Shown piece by piece: positions 24,302-36,196 of a DNA stretch of 64,000 bases. A model generated the notes under the pieces. It was given only the letters and a program-made list of their open reading frames with translations, made no database searches and was not told the origin of the DNA. Origin of the DNA: Rhodocyclus purpureus. GTDB lineage: Bacteria; Pseudomonadota; Gammaproteobacteria; Burkholderiales; Rhodocyclaceae. The stretch's first letter is position 1, and every line of letters starts with the position of its first letter. Made by a program: the position numbers and the translations under genes. The DNA lies in assembly GCF_016653115.1 (NCBI RefSeq), contig NZ_NHRX01000010.1, forward strand, positions 1-64,000. The letters run 5' to 3'.

Positions 24302-25531
24302 TTAGCGCGGCCTGGCCAGTTGCGTCATCTCCCACAGCGGCTGGAAGATGCCGAGCAGCAGGATGCCGACGAGAACGCCCATGAAGGCGAGCAGGATCGG
24401 TTCGATCGCATCCCCGAGGCGCGCCACCTCGTACTCGACCTCGCCCTGATAGACGTCGGCGACCTGGGTGAGCATGCCTTCGATGTCGCCGGTTTCCTCG
24501 CCGACGGCGATCATCTGCAATTCCAGCGGCGAGAAGATTTCCGCGGTCCGCGCGACACGCAGGATGCTCTCGCCCCGGGCGACGCCCTCACGCATGGTGA
24601 GGATGCGATCCGCGTAGAAGGCATTGTCGACGACGCGCGCGACCAGCGTGAAGGCTTGCACCAGGGGCACGCCGCTTCTGGAGGCGGTGGCGAAGCTGCG
24701 GCAGAAGCGCGCCAGCGCGGCTTTCTTGAGAATGCTGCCGATGATCGGCAGCCTGAGCTTGAAGCGGTCCCAGGCGTAACCGCCCTTTTCGGATGCGACG
24801 AAGAGCTTCGCAGCGTAATAGGTGATGGCCATCGCAGCGACGATCAGCAACCAGTACTTGAGCGCGAAATCCGAAGTGCCTAGCAGGATTCGCGTCAGTA
24901 GAGGGAGTTCGACCTTGATGCTCTTGAACAGGTTGGCGAAGGTCGGGATGACGAACACGGCGACGGTGGCGATCGCCGCGGCGATCGCGACCATGACGAA
25001 GCTCGGGTAGCGCAAGGCACTCTTGATCTTGTTGCGCATGTTCTTCTCGAATTCGATCTGCTTGAACAGGCGCAGGAAGATCTCTTCGAGTTGCCCGGAA
25101 TTCTCGCCGACGCGAACCATATTGACATAATAGTCGTTGAACAACTGCGGGTGACGCGACATCGCGGTGCTCAGGTCGACGCCCTTGTCGAGGTCGGTAC
25201 GCATGTCGCGCATCACCTCGGCGAGCGCCTTGTTGCCGGTCGAGCGCTGGATGCTGGCGAGTGCCTGCATCGTCGGGATCCCGGCGCGGACCATGGTGCC
25301 CAGTTGCCGGGTCAGCAGCAGCAGGTCGTCCTGCTTCAGCGCGCCGATGCGCTGCAACCTGCGCAGCCATTCCGGCTGGCCGGCCAGCTTGTCCGGCTCG
25401 ACGGTGATGCTGATCGGCGCAATGCCGGTCGACATCAGCCAGGCGGCGACGGCCTCCGGAGTCGCCGATTCGATGCTGCCGCGCATCAATTCGCCGCGCT
25501 GGTTGCGTCCGGTGTAGCGATAGTTGTCCAT
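24302..25531 (-). CDS. mshG: MshG/GspF-family pilus platform protein (left operon)
   Basis: 409 residues from ATG at 25531. It begins MDNYRYTGRNQRGE, then has two GspF domains with membrane helices (VMVAIAAAIATVAVFVIPTF, YWLLIVAAMAITYYAAKLF, ILLAFMGVLVGILLLGIF). It is the inner-membrane platform on which the ATPase works to add pilins. It is clearly paralogous to the protein at 42292-43515: both share NDYYVxMVRxGENSGQLEEI-type and IKSALRYPSFV segments. It lies 23 bases after the ATPase gene. Confidence 0.9.
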   Translation of the reverse strand: MDNYRYTGRNQRGELMRGSIESATPEAVAAWLMSTGIAPISITVEPDKLAGQPEWLRRLQRIGALKQDDLLLLTRQLGTMVRAGIPTMQALASIQRSTGNKALAEVMRDMRTDLDKGVDLSTAMSRHPQLFNDYYVNMVRVGENSGQLEEIFLRLFKQIEFEKNMRNKIKSALRYPSFVMVAIAAAIATVAVFVIPTFANLFKSIKVELPLLTRILLGTSDFALKYWLLIVAAMAITYYAAKLFVASEKGGYAWDRFKLRLPIIGSILKKAALARFCRSFATASRSGVPLVQAFTLVARVVDNAFYADRILTMREGVARGESILRVARTAEIFSPLELQMIAVGEETGDIEGMLTQVADVYQGEVEYEVARLGDAIEPILLAFMGVLVGILLLGIFQPLWEMTQLARPR

Positions 25532-25554
25532 CAAGGCGGTGCCTGGCGGGGCGC

Positions 25555-27273
25555 TCAGGGTTCGACCGAGGAGGCGATGCTCATCGCTTCGGCGACGGTG
25601 GTACGGCCGGCGAGGGCGAGGTCGATCGCGTTGCGCACCAGCGTCGCCTGCCCCATCAGTTCGCGCCCCCGCTGCTCGAACAGGCGCGAGTTGCCGCCGT
25701 GGATGATGTCGGCGAGTTCGCGGTTCATTTCGAGCATCTCGAAGATGCCCTGGCGACCGCTGAAGCCCAGTCCGTTGCAGCGCGGGCAGCCTTTGCCGGC
25801 GCGGAAGTTGGCCGGCGGCAGTTCGCCGCCGAGCTGGTGACGGAGCCAGGCGAGTTCGCCGACCGTCGGTTCGCTGGGCTCGGCGCAATAGTTGCAGACG
25901 AGGCGCAGCAGTCGTTGCGAGACGACGCCGAGCAAGGTCGATGCGATCTGGAAGCCGGGGACTCCCATGTCGAGCAGGCGGCCGGGTGTGCTGACGGCGT
26001 CGTTGGTGTGCAGGGTCGACAACACGAGGTGGCCGGTCATCGCCGCGCGCATGGCGATCTGTGCCGTTTCCTGGTCGCGGATTTCACCGACGAGCAGGAT
26101 GTCGGGGTCCTGGCGCAGGAAGGAGCGCAGCACGCGCGCGAAGCTGAGGTCGATCTTCTCGTTGACCTGGACCTGGTTGATGCCGGGAATCCGGTATTCG
26201 ACGGGGTCCTCACAGGTGAGGATCTTCACCCCGGGCTGGTTGAGGGTCTGCAGTGCGCCGTAGAGCGTCGTGCTCTTGCCTGAACCGGTGGGGCCGGTGA
26301 CGAGGACGATGCCGTGCGCTGCCTTGATCGCCTTCATGAACCTGGCGAGGACGCCCGGCGGCATTCCGGAGCCGGCGAGCGAGCGCAGTTCGCCCCCCTG
26401 GACCAGGAGACGCATGACCACCGATTCGCCGAACTGCACCGGCATGGTCGACACGCGGACGTCGATGCGGCTGCTGCCGGTGCGCAGCGCGATGCGGCCG
26501 TCCTGCGGCATGCGCTTTTCGGAGATGTCGAGCCCCGCCATCAGCTTGAGGCGGACGATCAGCGCCGCCGAGATGCGGATGTCGGCGTCGAGTTCCGGAT
26601 GCAGCACGCCGTCGATGCGGAAGCGGACCTGCAGCTTGTTTTCCTGCGGTTCGATGTGGATGTCGGAAGCACGCATCTTCGCCGCTTCTTCGAAGATGGT
26701 ATTGAGCAGCTTGACCACGGGCGCCTCGACGTCGGTGATGCCGAGGGTGCTCTGGTTGAGGTCGACGACGTCGCCTTCGCGTTCGAGATCGAGGTCGCGC
26801 TCGACCGCCTTGGCGAATTCGCCGATCTGCTCGGTGCGGCGATAGAGGCGGTCGACCGTTTCGTTGAACTGGGTGTTGGTGATGACCGCGATGTCGATCG
26901 GTTGCCCCAGCACTGCCGCCAGCTCGTCCTGCGCGCGCAGGTTGGCCGGATCGGTCATCCCGACCAGGCAGGCGTCGTCGCGCTGCTGGAGGACGATCGC
27001 GCGGAAGCGTCTGGCCTGCAATTCGTTGAGCGCAGCCGCGGTATCGGCACTGAGCTCGTAGCGGCGCAGATCGATGTACGGGAGTCCGAGCTGCGAGGCG
27101 ATGACCTGCGCCACCTGCTCTTCGCTGACGAAGTTGTTTTCGATGAGGACGCGACCGAGCATGCGACCGGTACGCTTCTGCTCGGCCAAGGCCTGGTTGA
27201 GCCGTTCCGCGCTGAGATAGCCTTGTTCGACCAGTGCGGCGCCCAACTGCACGGTCCTGGCTTTTGCTTTCAT
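25555..27273 (-). CDS. mshE: MshE/GspE pilus extension ATPase with MshEN c-di-GMP domain (left operon)
   Basis: 572 residues from ATG 27273. The N-terminus carries two MshEN-type motifs, QLGAALVEQGYLSAERLNQA and MLGRVLIENNFVSEEQVAQV, which in this family bind cyclic-di-GMP. The ATPase core has Walker A GPTGSGKSTTLY, LLVGEIRDQET, TGHLVLSTLHTND, and a zinc tetracysteine (CNYC ... CPRC). It powers pilus extension. It is the first gene of the minus-strand operon. A TTGACA at 27340-27345 on this strand is a possible -35 without a good -10. Confidence 0.9.
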   Translation of the reverse strand: MKAKARTVQLGAALVEQGYLSAERLNQALAEQKRTGRMLGRVLIENNFVSEEQVAQVIASQLGLPYIDLRRYELSADTAAALNELQARRFRAIVLQQRDDACLVGMTDPANLRAQDELAAVLGQPIDIAVITNTQFNETVDRLYRRTEQIGEFAKAVERDLDLEREGDVVDLNQSTLGITDVEAPVVKLLNTIFEEAAKMRASDIHIEPQENKLQVRFRIDGVLHPELDADIRISAALIVRLKLMAGLDISEKRMPQDGRIALRTGSSRIDVRVSTMPVQFGESVVMRLLVQGGELRSLAGSGMPPGVLARFMKAIKAAHGIVLVTGPTGSGKSTTLYGALQTLNQPGVKILTCEDPVEYRIPGINQVQVNEKIDLSFARVLRSFLRQDPDILLVGEIRDQETAQIAMRAAMTGHLVLSTLHTNDAVSTPGRLLDMGVPGFQIASTLLGVVSQRLLRLVCNYCAEPSEPTVGELAWLRHQLGGELPPANFRAGKGCPRCNGLGFSGRQGIFEMLEMNRELADIIHGGNSRLFEQRGRELMGQATLVRNAIDLALAGRTTVAEAMSIASSVEP

Positions 27274-27442
27274 GTGCCTGAATCCACTGAGACGGGCTGC
27301 TTCCTGCCCGCAAATCTGCACATTGCCGATGCGGCGACGTGTCAAGCTGCTTTGATACTAACGCGAAGCATTGGTGCCGACAATTTTGCCTGCGTCGCAC
27401 GCGGCAGCCAGCGAGTGGATTGGCTTCCTGCAGCGCGTGTCA

Positions 27443-27474
27443 GGTAAAAAAGGCTTGCCGCAGGGCAAGCCTTT
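27443..27474 (-). terminator. Rho-independent terminator of the HU gene
   Basis: An 11-bp perfect stem (AAAGGCTTGCC / GGCAAGCCTTT, 27449-27474) with a 4-base loop. On the minus strand it is followed by a run of six Ts. It lies 67 bases past the HU stop codon. Confidence 0.9.
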
Positions 27475-27540
27475 CTGCATCAAGCCCGTGCCGGCGCCGG
27501 AACGGGTCCGGTCGGCGCGGTGACGAGGTATTGCTGCCTG

Positions 27541-27819
27541 TTACTTCGCGGCAACCGCAGCCTTGAAGGTGGCACCCGGGGCGAACTTCGGCACCGTGGT
27601 GGCGGCGATGCTGATCTTTTCGCCGGTCTTCGGGTTCTTGCCTTCGCGGGCGGCGCGCGCAGTGGCCTTGAAGGCGCCGAAGCCGACCAGGTTCACGGTT
27701 TCGCCCTTGGCAACCGCTTCGACGATGCTGTCTACGACGGCGTCGAGCGCCTTGCCGGCGGCAGCCTTGGAAAGATCGGTGCGCGCGGCGATGGCATCGA
27801 TGAGGTCTGACTTGTTCAT
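27541..27819 (-). CDS. hup: HU-family nucleoid protein
   Basis: 92 residues from the ATG with AGGAG upstream. It begins MNKSDLIDAIAARTDLSKAAA and contains the DNA-binding arm and GRNPKTGE-like motif (EGKNPKTGEKISIAA). A histone-like dimer that bends DNA. It stands alone, with a strong terminator behind it and uvrA in front in the same direction. Confidence 0.93.
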   Translation of the reverse strand: MNKSDLIDAIAARTDLSKAAAGKALDAVVDSIVEAVAKGETVNLVGFGAFKATARAAREGKNPKTGEKISIAATTVPKFAPGATFKAAVAAK

Positions 27820-27913
27820 GTGATCTCCTGGAGTGGGTGATGGCAAGCGTCTACGCCTCAATTCTTGCATTTCATCGGCGTAGAGGGAAGGGGGAAGTTG
27901 CGCCGGGCAGCGA

Positions 27914-30772
<2,859 letters not shown>

Positions 30773-30899
30773 CTTGGCTCGTCCGGGGAGGCTGGGGAAA
30801 CCTGCTAATATACGCCACCCCGCGGCTGAACCGCAGCCCCGATCCACGGTCGAAGTGCCTTCGACCCGTTTCGGGCCCCCTCCAGGCACCCTCAATCCG

Positions 30900-32135
30900 A
30901 TGTCAGCTTCCACCCCCAGCCGGATGAATTCCGTCGAAATCCGTTCCGGCGTCAGCCTGTCGACGATCTTCGCCCTGCGCATCCTCGGGCTCTTCCTGAT
31001 CCTGCCGGTGTTCGCGGTCGCCGCGCGCGACCTGCCCGGCGGTGACAACGTCGCCCTGGTCGGCTTCGCGCTCGGCGCCTACGGCATCACGCAGGCGATC
31101 TTCCACATCCCCTTCGGCTTCGCCGCCGACCGCTTCGGCAGGAAGCCGGTTATCGTCTTCGGCCTCCTGCTGTTCGCGCTCGGCAGCTTCATTGCCGCCT
31201 ACGCCGACAACCTCTACTGGATCTGCGTCGGCCGCGTGCTGCAGGGCGCCGGCGCCATCTCGCCGGCGGTGACCGCGCTCGCCGCCGACCTGACGCGCGA
31301 GGAGCACCGCACCAAGATCATGGCGATGATCGGCTCTTCGATCGGCCTCGTCTTCGCGCTGTCGCTGGTGATCGCGCCGCCGCTGTTCGACGCCGGCGGC
31401 CTCTGGGCCCTGTTCATGCTCACCGGCGTGCTGTCGCTGGCGGCGATCGCGCTGCTCTTCTTCGCCGTGCCGAAGGCGCCGCCACCGGTCGATGCCGGGC
31501 GTCGTGCGCGCCTGTCCGAAGTGGTCTTCCACCCGCAACTGGCGCGCCTGCACTTCGGCATCTTCGCGTTGCACGTGCTGCAGGTCGGCATGTTCATGCT
31601 GATCCCCGGCGCGCTGGTCGCCGCCGGCGACCTGCCGCTCGCCGAGCACTGGAAGCTCTACCTGCCGGCCGTGGTCGCGTCCTTCATCGTGATGATCCCG
31701 GCGATCATCATCGCCGAGAAGCATCTGAAGTTCCGCGCCGTCTTCGTCGCCTCGGTCGCGCTGCTGCTGCTCACCGAACTCGGCTTCATCTACGGGCGCG
31801 GCAGCTTCGTCGCGATCGCCGCGCTGGTGTTCGTCTTCTTCGTCGCCTTCAACGTGCTCGAAGCGCTGCTGCCCTCGCTGGTGACGCGCTTCGCCGGCCC
31901 CGAGGCGCGCGGACTCGCGCTCGGCGTCTACAATACGGCGCAGGCGGTCGGCCTCTTCGTCGGCGGCGCGCTCGGCGGCTGGCTGGCGCGCAACGCCGGC
32001 GCCGATGCGGTGTTCTGGTTCGGCGCCGGCGTGTGCCTCGTCTGGATCCTGATCTCGGCTTCGATGATCGCGCCGCCGCTGCGCAAGGCCCGGTCGACGC
32101 CACCGGCGCCGGACGCGCAGACGCAGGGCGCCTGA
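30900..32135 (+). CDS. MFS transporter (YajR/multidrug-type)
   Basis: 411 residues from ATG 30900; an in-frame ATG at 30924 is an alternative, and neither has a strong ribosome-binding site. It has twelve hydrophobic segments, with the motif-A region [13 protein letters not shown] between helices 2 and 3 and a second repeat later. It is an inner-membrane major facilitator. The uvrA-MFS-ssb order is common in betaproteobacteria. The substrate is unknown; similarity is to drug-efflux-type permeases. Confidence 0.88.
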   Translation: MSASTPSRMNSVEIRSGVSLSTIFALRILGLFLILPVFAVAARDLPGGDNVALVGFALGAYGITQAIFHIPFGFAADRFGRKPVIVFGLLLFALGSFIAAYADNLYWICVGRVLQGAGAISPAVTALAADLTREEHRTKIMAMIGSSIGLVFALSLVIAPPLFDAGGLWALFMLTGVLSLAAIALLFFAVPKAPPPVDAGRRARLSEVVFHPQLARLHFGIFALHVLQVGMFMLIPGALVAAGDLPLAEHWKLYLPAVVASFIVMIPAIIIAEKHLKFRAVFVASVALLLLTELGFIYGRGSFVAIAALVFVFFVAFNVLEALLPSLVTRFAGPEARGLALGVYNTAQAVGLFVGGALGGWLARNAGADAVFWFGAGVCLVWILISASMIAPPLRKARSTPPAPDAQTQGA

Positions 32136-32202
32136 TCCGCAGCGCCGGGGGGACGGCGCCGCAAGTTTTCAACCTCGCACAACCATAACCAGGGAGGCTC
32201 CC

Positions 32203-32691
32203 ATGGCTTCAGTCAATAAAGCGATCATCGTCGGCAATCTCGGCCGCGACCCCGAAATCCGTTACCTGCCCAACGGCGAAGCGGTCTGCAACGTCACCGT
32301 CGCCACCTCGGAGTCGTGGAAGGACAAGAACACCGGAGAGAAGAAGGAGATGACCGAGTGGCACCGTGTCGTCTTCTATCGCCGCCTCGCCGAAATCGCC
32401 GGCCAGTACCTGAAGAAGGGCTCGTCCGTCTATATCGAGGGCCGCATCCGCACGCGCAAGTGGCAGGACAAGGAAGGGCAGGAGCGCTACACGACCGAAA
32501 TCGAAGCGAACGAGATGAAGATGCTCGGCAGCCGCCAGGGCATGGGCTCGCCGTCGGGTGGCGACGATTCCTACGGCGAGCCGAGCTACGGTGGCAGCAT
32601 GCCGTCGTCCGCTCCGGCCGCGGCCCCGCGCAGTGCGCCGGCGGCACGCAAGCCGAGCTTCGACGACATGGACGACGACATTCCGTTCTGA
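32203..32691 (+). CDS. ssb: Single-stranded DNA-binding protein
   Basis: 162 residues with OB-fold start [20 protein letters not shown], a Gly/Ser-rich linker and the conserved acidic tip DMDDDIPF that recruits repair and replication partners. It has a good ribosome-binding site (GGGAGG). It acts with UvrA and replication proteins. Confidence 0.97.
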   Translation: MASVNKAIIVGNLGRDPEIRYLPNGEAVCNVTVATSESWKDKNTGEKKEMTEWHRVVFYRRLAEIAGQYLKKGSSVYIEGRIRTRKWQDKEGQERYTTEIEANEMKMLGSRQGMGSPSGGDDSYGEPSYGGSMPSSAPAAAPRSAPAARKPSFDDMDDDIPF

Positions 32692-32722
32692 GCCGTTTTT
32701 CGCCGCTTCTCTGGCCTGGCTG

Positions 32723-32749
32723 CAGGCCTCCACCCGCTGTGGAGGCCTG
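32723..32749 (+). terminator. Strong hairpin after ssb
   Basis: CAGGCCTCCA and TGGAGGCCTG form a perfect 10-bp stem around a 7-base loop, 32 bases after the ssb stop. There is no T tract, so it may be a weak or Rho-assisted terminator, or an RNA-stabilising hairpin. Confidence 0.5.
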
Positions 32750-32830
32750 GGCACATGTACCGGGCGGGCGCCCGTTGCTCGCGCTGCTCAGCGCAGGGTT
32801 GGGGAGGGGTGGAGAAGTCTTATACTGTGC

Positions 32831-33328
32831 ATGAGCACCCACAGTGCACGGGAGACGCAAATTTTCACTGAACAGCGATCTCGGCGTCGGCAAGGCTTCA
32901 CCCTGATCGAACTGATCATGGTGATGGTCATCCTCGGCATCCTGGCAGCGGTGGCGCTGCCACGGATGCTGGGGATGAGCAATCAGGCGCGGGTGGCGGT
33001 CATGAGGAACGTCGCCGCCGCGATCGAGTCGGCGAACACGAAGATTTACTCGGTGGCGAGCGTCAATTATCAGCTGGGCGCCAGCGGCAGCATCAATGCC
33101 TGCGGCAATGCCGCGTTGCCGACGGTTTACGGCTATGCAGCGACTGCGCTCGACCTGGTCGGCTGCGTCTCGCCTTCAATGTTGACGGGGCTGGCGCTGC
33201 CGAGCGCAGGGGCGGCGAACGTCATCGCGCACGCCGCGGCGGCTGATCCTGCCAATTGCCGGATCACCTATGTGCCGGCAGGCAGTGCCACGGCGCCCCA
33301 GTACCAGTTGCTGCTTGGCGGCTGTTGA
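32831..33328 (+). CDS. MshA/MshB-type pilin (right operon)
   Basis: 165 residues. The prepilin signal RQGFTLIELIMVMVILGILAA has Glu at +5, followed by a helix and a small head with Cys pairs (NACGN, LVGCV, NCRIT, C-terminal GGC). It is the first gene of the plus-strand pilus operon and the likely major pilin. TATACT at 32821-32826 sits too near the ATG to be a normal -10 unless the transcript is leaderless. No ribosome-binding site is obvious, so the start is less certain than the family. Confidence 0.82.
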   Translation: MSTHSARETQIFTEQRSRRRQGFTLIELIMVMVILGILAAVALPRMLGMSNQARVAVMRNVAAAIESANTKIYSVASVNYQLGASGSINACGNAALPTVYGYAATALDLVGCVSPSMLTGLALPSAGAANVIAHAAAADPANCRITYVPAGSATAPQYQLLLGGC

Positions 33329-33355
33329 GCGGATGCCGCGCGGGAGGGCCAGGCT

Positions 33356-33889
33356 TTGCAGCGCTCAGTGCTTCCTCTGCCGACGATGACCAGGAGTTGC
33401 GCCAGACTGGCGCGGCGTGGCTTCACCCTGCTCGAACTGGTGCTGGTGCTGCTCATCCTGTCGATCCTGTCGGTCCTGCTGGCGCTGCAGGTGCGCCCGT
33501 CGATCGGCAGTGCCACCTTCGGCTACCATGCGCAGCGCCTGGCCGGCGACCTCCTGCACGCTCGCGCCCTGGCCATGAGCCGCGGGCAGACGCTCAAATT
33601 TCTCGCCCAGTCCGGCAATTACTGCCTGGTGGTGCCTCTGGCCACCTCCTGCTCCGCCGCGGTGAAGGACCCGGGGCACGGCGGAGGTACCTTCCATGTC
33701 GCGCTGGAGAGCGGTTTCGTCTTCGCGCAACCGGTGGAGTTGGGCTTCGACCTGCTCGGGCGGCCGCTGAGCGGCGCGACCCTGCTCTCGGCGCCGGTGG
33801 TTTTCGAACTGCAGCAGGGTGGAGGCAGCGTGGCCAGTGTAACCGTGGCGCCGCTCACCGGTGCGCCCAGCGTCGCGGTGCTGCAGTGA
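33356..33889 (+). CDS. MshC/GspH-like minor pilin (right operon)
   Basis: 177 residues from a TTG with GGGAGGG upstream; an ATG at 33386 would give 167 residues. Prepilin signal RRGFTLLELVLVLLILSILS, then a GspH/FimT-type head (RLAGDLLHARALAMSRGQTL). The stop overlaps the next start (TGATG). Confidence 0.8.
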   Translation: MQRSVLPLPTMTRSCARLARRGFTLLELVLVLLILSILSVLLALQVRPSIGSATFGYHAQRLAGDLLHARALAMSRGQTLKFLAQSGNYCLVVPLATSCSAAVKDPGHGGGTFHVALESGFVFAQPVELGFDLLGRPLSGATLLSAPVVFELQQGGGSVASVTVAPLTGAPSVAVLQ

Positions 33890-34341
33890 TGCGCGCGCGC
33901 TCGGCAGGCGTCATCCTGATCGACCTGATCATCCTGATCGTGGTCTTTGCCGGTTCGCTGATCGCCATCCTGGCGGCCTCGGGCGATGCGGCGAAGCGCC
34001 TTGGCGAGAACCAGGCGTCGACTGCGGCCGCGCTGTCGGCGCAGCGCGTGATCGAGGCGGTGCTCGCGCTGCGGCGCGATCCGCTGGTCGGCTACGCCAA
34101 GATTCCGTCCTACAGCGGTGCCTGCTCCGGCTTCCGGCTCTCCGGCGCCAGTACGGGATCGCCGCTAGGGGGCCTGACCGGGACCCTCGCCTGTGACCTC
34201 ACGATCAGCGCCTATGCCGTGAGTCCCTGCGGCAGCGCGGGCGTCGATTGCCGTAAGGTCACCGTCGCCGTCAGGCAGAACACCGACAAACTCGCCGAGC
34301 TGACCGTGTTGCTGGCGAGTCCCCCGCAGGTGGGGCAGTGA
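33889..34341 (+). CDS. MshD-like pilin with Asp at +5
   Basis: 150 residues. The N-terminus reads SAGVILIDLIILIVVFAGSL. If cleaved after Gly, the +5 residue is Asp rather than the nearly invariant Glu that helps pilin docking. The head has Cys pairs (GACSG, LACDL, SPCGS, VDCRK). TGATG overlaps on both sides show tight coupling with neighbouring pilins. The order suggests MshD. Confidence 0.75.
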   Translation: MRARSAGVILIDLIILIVVFAGSLIAILAASGDAAKRLGENQASTAAALSAQRVIEAVLALRRDPLVGYAKIPSYSGACSGFRLSGASTGSPLGGLTGTLACDLTISAYAVSPCGSAGVDCRKVTVAVRQNTDKLAELTVLLASPPQVGQ

Positions 34342-34934
34342 TGCGCGCGTCGCCCTCCCGCCAGCCCGGCGTCACCCTGATCGAGTTGATCGTGGTGATG
34401 GTGCTGATCGGCATCCTGGCGGTCGTCGCGATTCCGCCGATCCAGGCCGCGCTGCGTGCGCGCAGTGTCGTCGCCAGCGGTGTGCAGGCGGTCGACGAAC
34501 TGCGCTACGCCGCCGAGCGGATTGCGCGCGAGTTGCGCCAGGTGCGCTGGGTCGAAAATGCAGGCCTGGACCTCCAGTTGCTGTCTGCTGGTGCGACCTC
34601 GAGTGCAGGCATCTGCTTCAACCGCATCGGCAGCAGTCCGCAGGAGGCGCTGGTGCCTGTGGTGATCGGCACGCAGTCGGGTCAGGTCATGCTCGACTAC
34701 CTTGCCTGTAACCTCAGCCCGACCCGCAGCCTGTTGCCGCCGGCCAGTTCGGTGAGTTTCAGCTACGGGACATTTGCGGCAGCCGACGGTGCGCGGCTGC
34801 CGCTGTCGACCGCGGATACTGAGTTTCGCACGAAGCTGCGCTACATCGACATCACCGTCGCGCGCACGGTCGAGGCCGGAACTTACTCGCACACGACGAG
34901 CGTCCTGCTGCGCGACGCGGTGTGGGGGCATTGA
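34341..34934 (+). CDS. MshO-like minor pilin (right operon)
   Basis: 197 residues from the ATG overlapping the previous stop. Prepilin signal QPGVTLIELIVVMVLIGILAVV with Glu at +5, then a PilW/MshO-like helix (AAERIARELRQVRWVENAG). It belongs to the tip-initiation set of minor pilins. Confidence 0.8.
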   Translation: MRASPSRQPGVTLIELIVVMVLIGILAVVAIPPIQAALRARSVVASGVQAVDELRYAAERIARELRQVRWVENAGLDLQLLSAGATSSAGICFNRIGSSPQEALVPVVIGTQSGQVMLDYLACNLSPTRSLLPPASSVSFSYGTFAAADGARLPLSTADTEFRTKLRYIDITVARTVEAGTYSHTTSVLLRDAVWGH

Positions 34935-34936
34935 GC

Positions 34937-36196
34937 ATGCGCGAGTTTTTTCCGTCTGCGCCGGCGCAGCAGCGCGGCTCGTTCGCGATGCTGGCGGTGC
35001 TCCTGCTGCTGATCGTGGTCGCGCTCGCGCTACGCTATCTCATGCTGACGACGCAGGCCTCGACCTACTCCGCTACGGTCGCGCACGAAAGCATGCGTGC
35101 CGCTGCGCTCGCGGACAGCGGGGCTGAGGTGGCGCTTGCCCGCCTGCAGGCGGCGCTGCAGAAGAACAGCGCGAACAGCACGAGCGACTGCAACGTCTCG
35201 ACCCTGGGCAGTGGCCAACAGGCGGTCAGTCCGGTCGGCAGCTACGAGCTCTCCGTCCTTCCGCTGGCCGAAAGCGGCGTCCCCCGGCTCTGCGACCCCG
35301 GCGGCACTGCGCCCGTCTGCCGCATCACGATCACAGGCAGGGCGGGCGATGCGACGCGAACGCTCGCCACCGATGTCGGCTTCTGCATCAATCCGCAGAA
35401 GGAGTCGGGGAAGTCCGGTGTCGGCGGGTCCGCAAGCAATCCGATCCTTTACTCGATCACGGCGCGTGGCAAGGCGGTTATGCTGATGAACATCGCCTAC
35501 CGAATCTCGGACAAAGGCAACGCCAGTGCCGGGACATGTCAGCGCACGGATACGCAAGTTTCCTGCCAGAATGCCTGGGAACTGGAGACGAACCCCGGTG
35601 GCACGGGTAGCATCGGCGCCATTGCGCAGGTGGTGAGCAGTGCGACTGGCGGCGATTTCGGTGTCAGCCAGCTGTTGTGGAAGAAGAACACGACGCAATC
35701 CGAGGAGCGCGAGTATGCGGGCGTCGGCGGGATTTTCGAAGGCAGTGAGGTCAGCTACATCGGCGAATACCACGGTGACACAACGAAGTCGAACAACGGG
35801 GCGACTGCCGGTAAGATTCTGGTCGGGAGTCCCTTCATCAGCAGCTGCGCGACAGCCGATACCCTGGTGTTCAACGTTTCGGCGCGCGCGGTGGCCGTCA
35901 CCGATCACCTGACGCGGGTGAGCTTCAATGGTGTCGATATGACGCTGTTGCAGCGCTATTACAACCTCCCTGCGACCGATGGGCTGTACAGCGAAATCTG
36001 GTACGTTCACCGGCCCGGGGGGATCGCGAGTCTCTTCACTGTCGGGGCCGATACACCGTTTACCGTGCTTCCCAATCACAGCACGAGCAGCTGGCAGTGG
36101 GGGGGCGGCTTCCTCTGCCTCAAAGGCGTCGATCCGACATCGATTCGTGGCATCGGCTACGGTTGGCAGCCCGTCTACTGGTGGGAGCCCTTGTGA
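34937..36196 (+). CDS. MshP/PilX-like tip protein (right operon)
   Basis: 419 residues from ATG 34937. It has the PilX/MshP-type N-terminus QQRGSFAMLAVLLLLIVVAL, then a Cys-rich exported domain with weak similarity in style to the 692-residue protein of the left operon (both have a SxxDCS/NC-type Cys pattern and a TRT-x-x-S/T stretch before it). It probably forms part of the pilus tip. The stop overlaps the mshI start (TGATG). Confidence 0.65.
   Translation: MREFFPSAPAQQRGSFAMLAVLLLLIVVALALRYLMLTTQASTYSATVAHESMRAAALADSGAEVALARLQAALQKNSANSTSDCNVSTLGSGQQAVSPVGSYELSVLPLAESGVPRLCDPGGTAPVCRITITGRAGDATRTLATDVGFCINPQKESGKSGVGGSASNPILYSITARGKAVMLMNIAYRISDKGNASAGTCQRTDTQVSCQNAWELETNPGGTGSIGAIAQVVSSATGGDFGVSQLLWKKNTTQSEEREYAGVGGIFEGSEVSYIGEYHGDTTKSNNGATAGKILVGSPFISSCATADTLVFNVSARAVAVTDHLTRVSFNGVDMTLLQRYYNLPATDGLYSEIWYVHRPGGIASLFTVGADTPFTVLPNHSTSSWQWGGGFLCLKGVDPTSIRGIGYGWQPVYWWEPL

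Noticed and set aside
32821-32826. TATACT as -10 of the right pilus operon
   Set aside because: It ends 4 bases before the ATG and would require a leaderless transcript; no matching -35 beyond a weak TTGGGG. Kept only as a remark.
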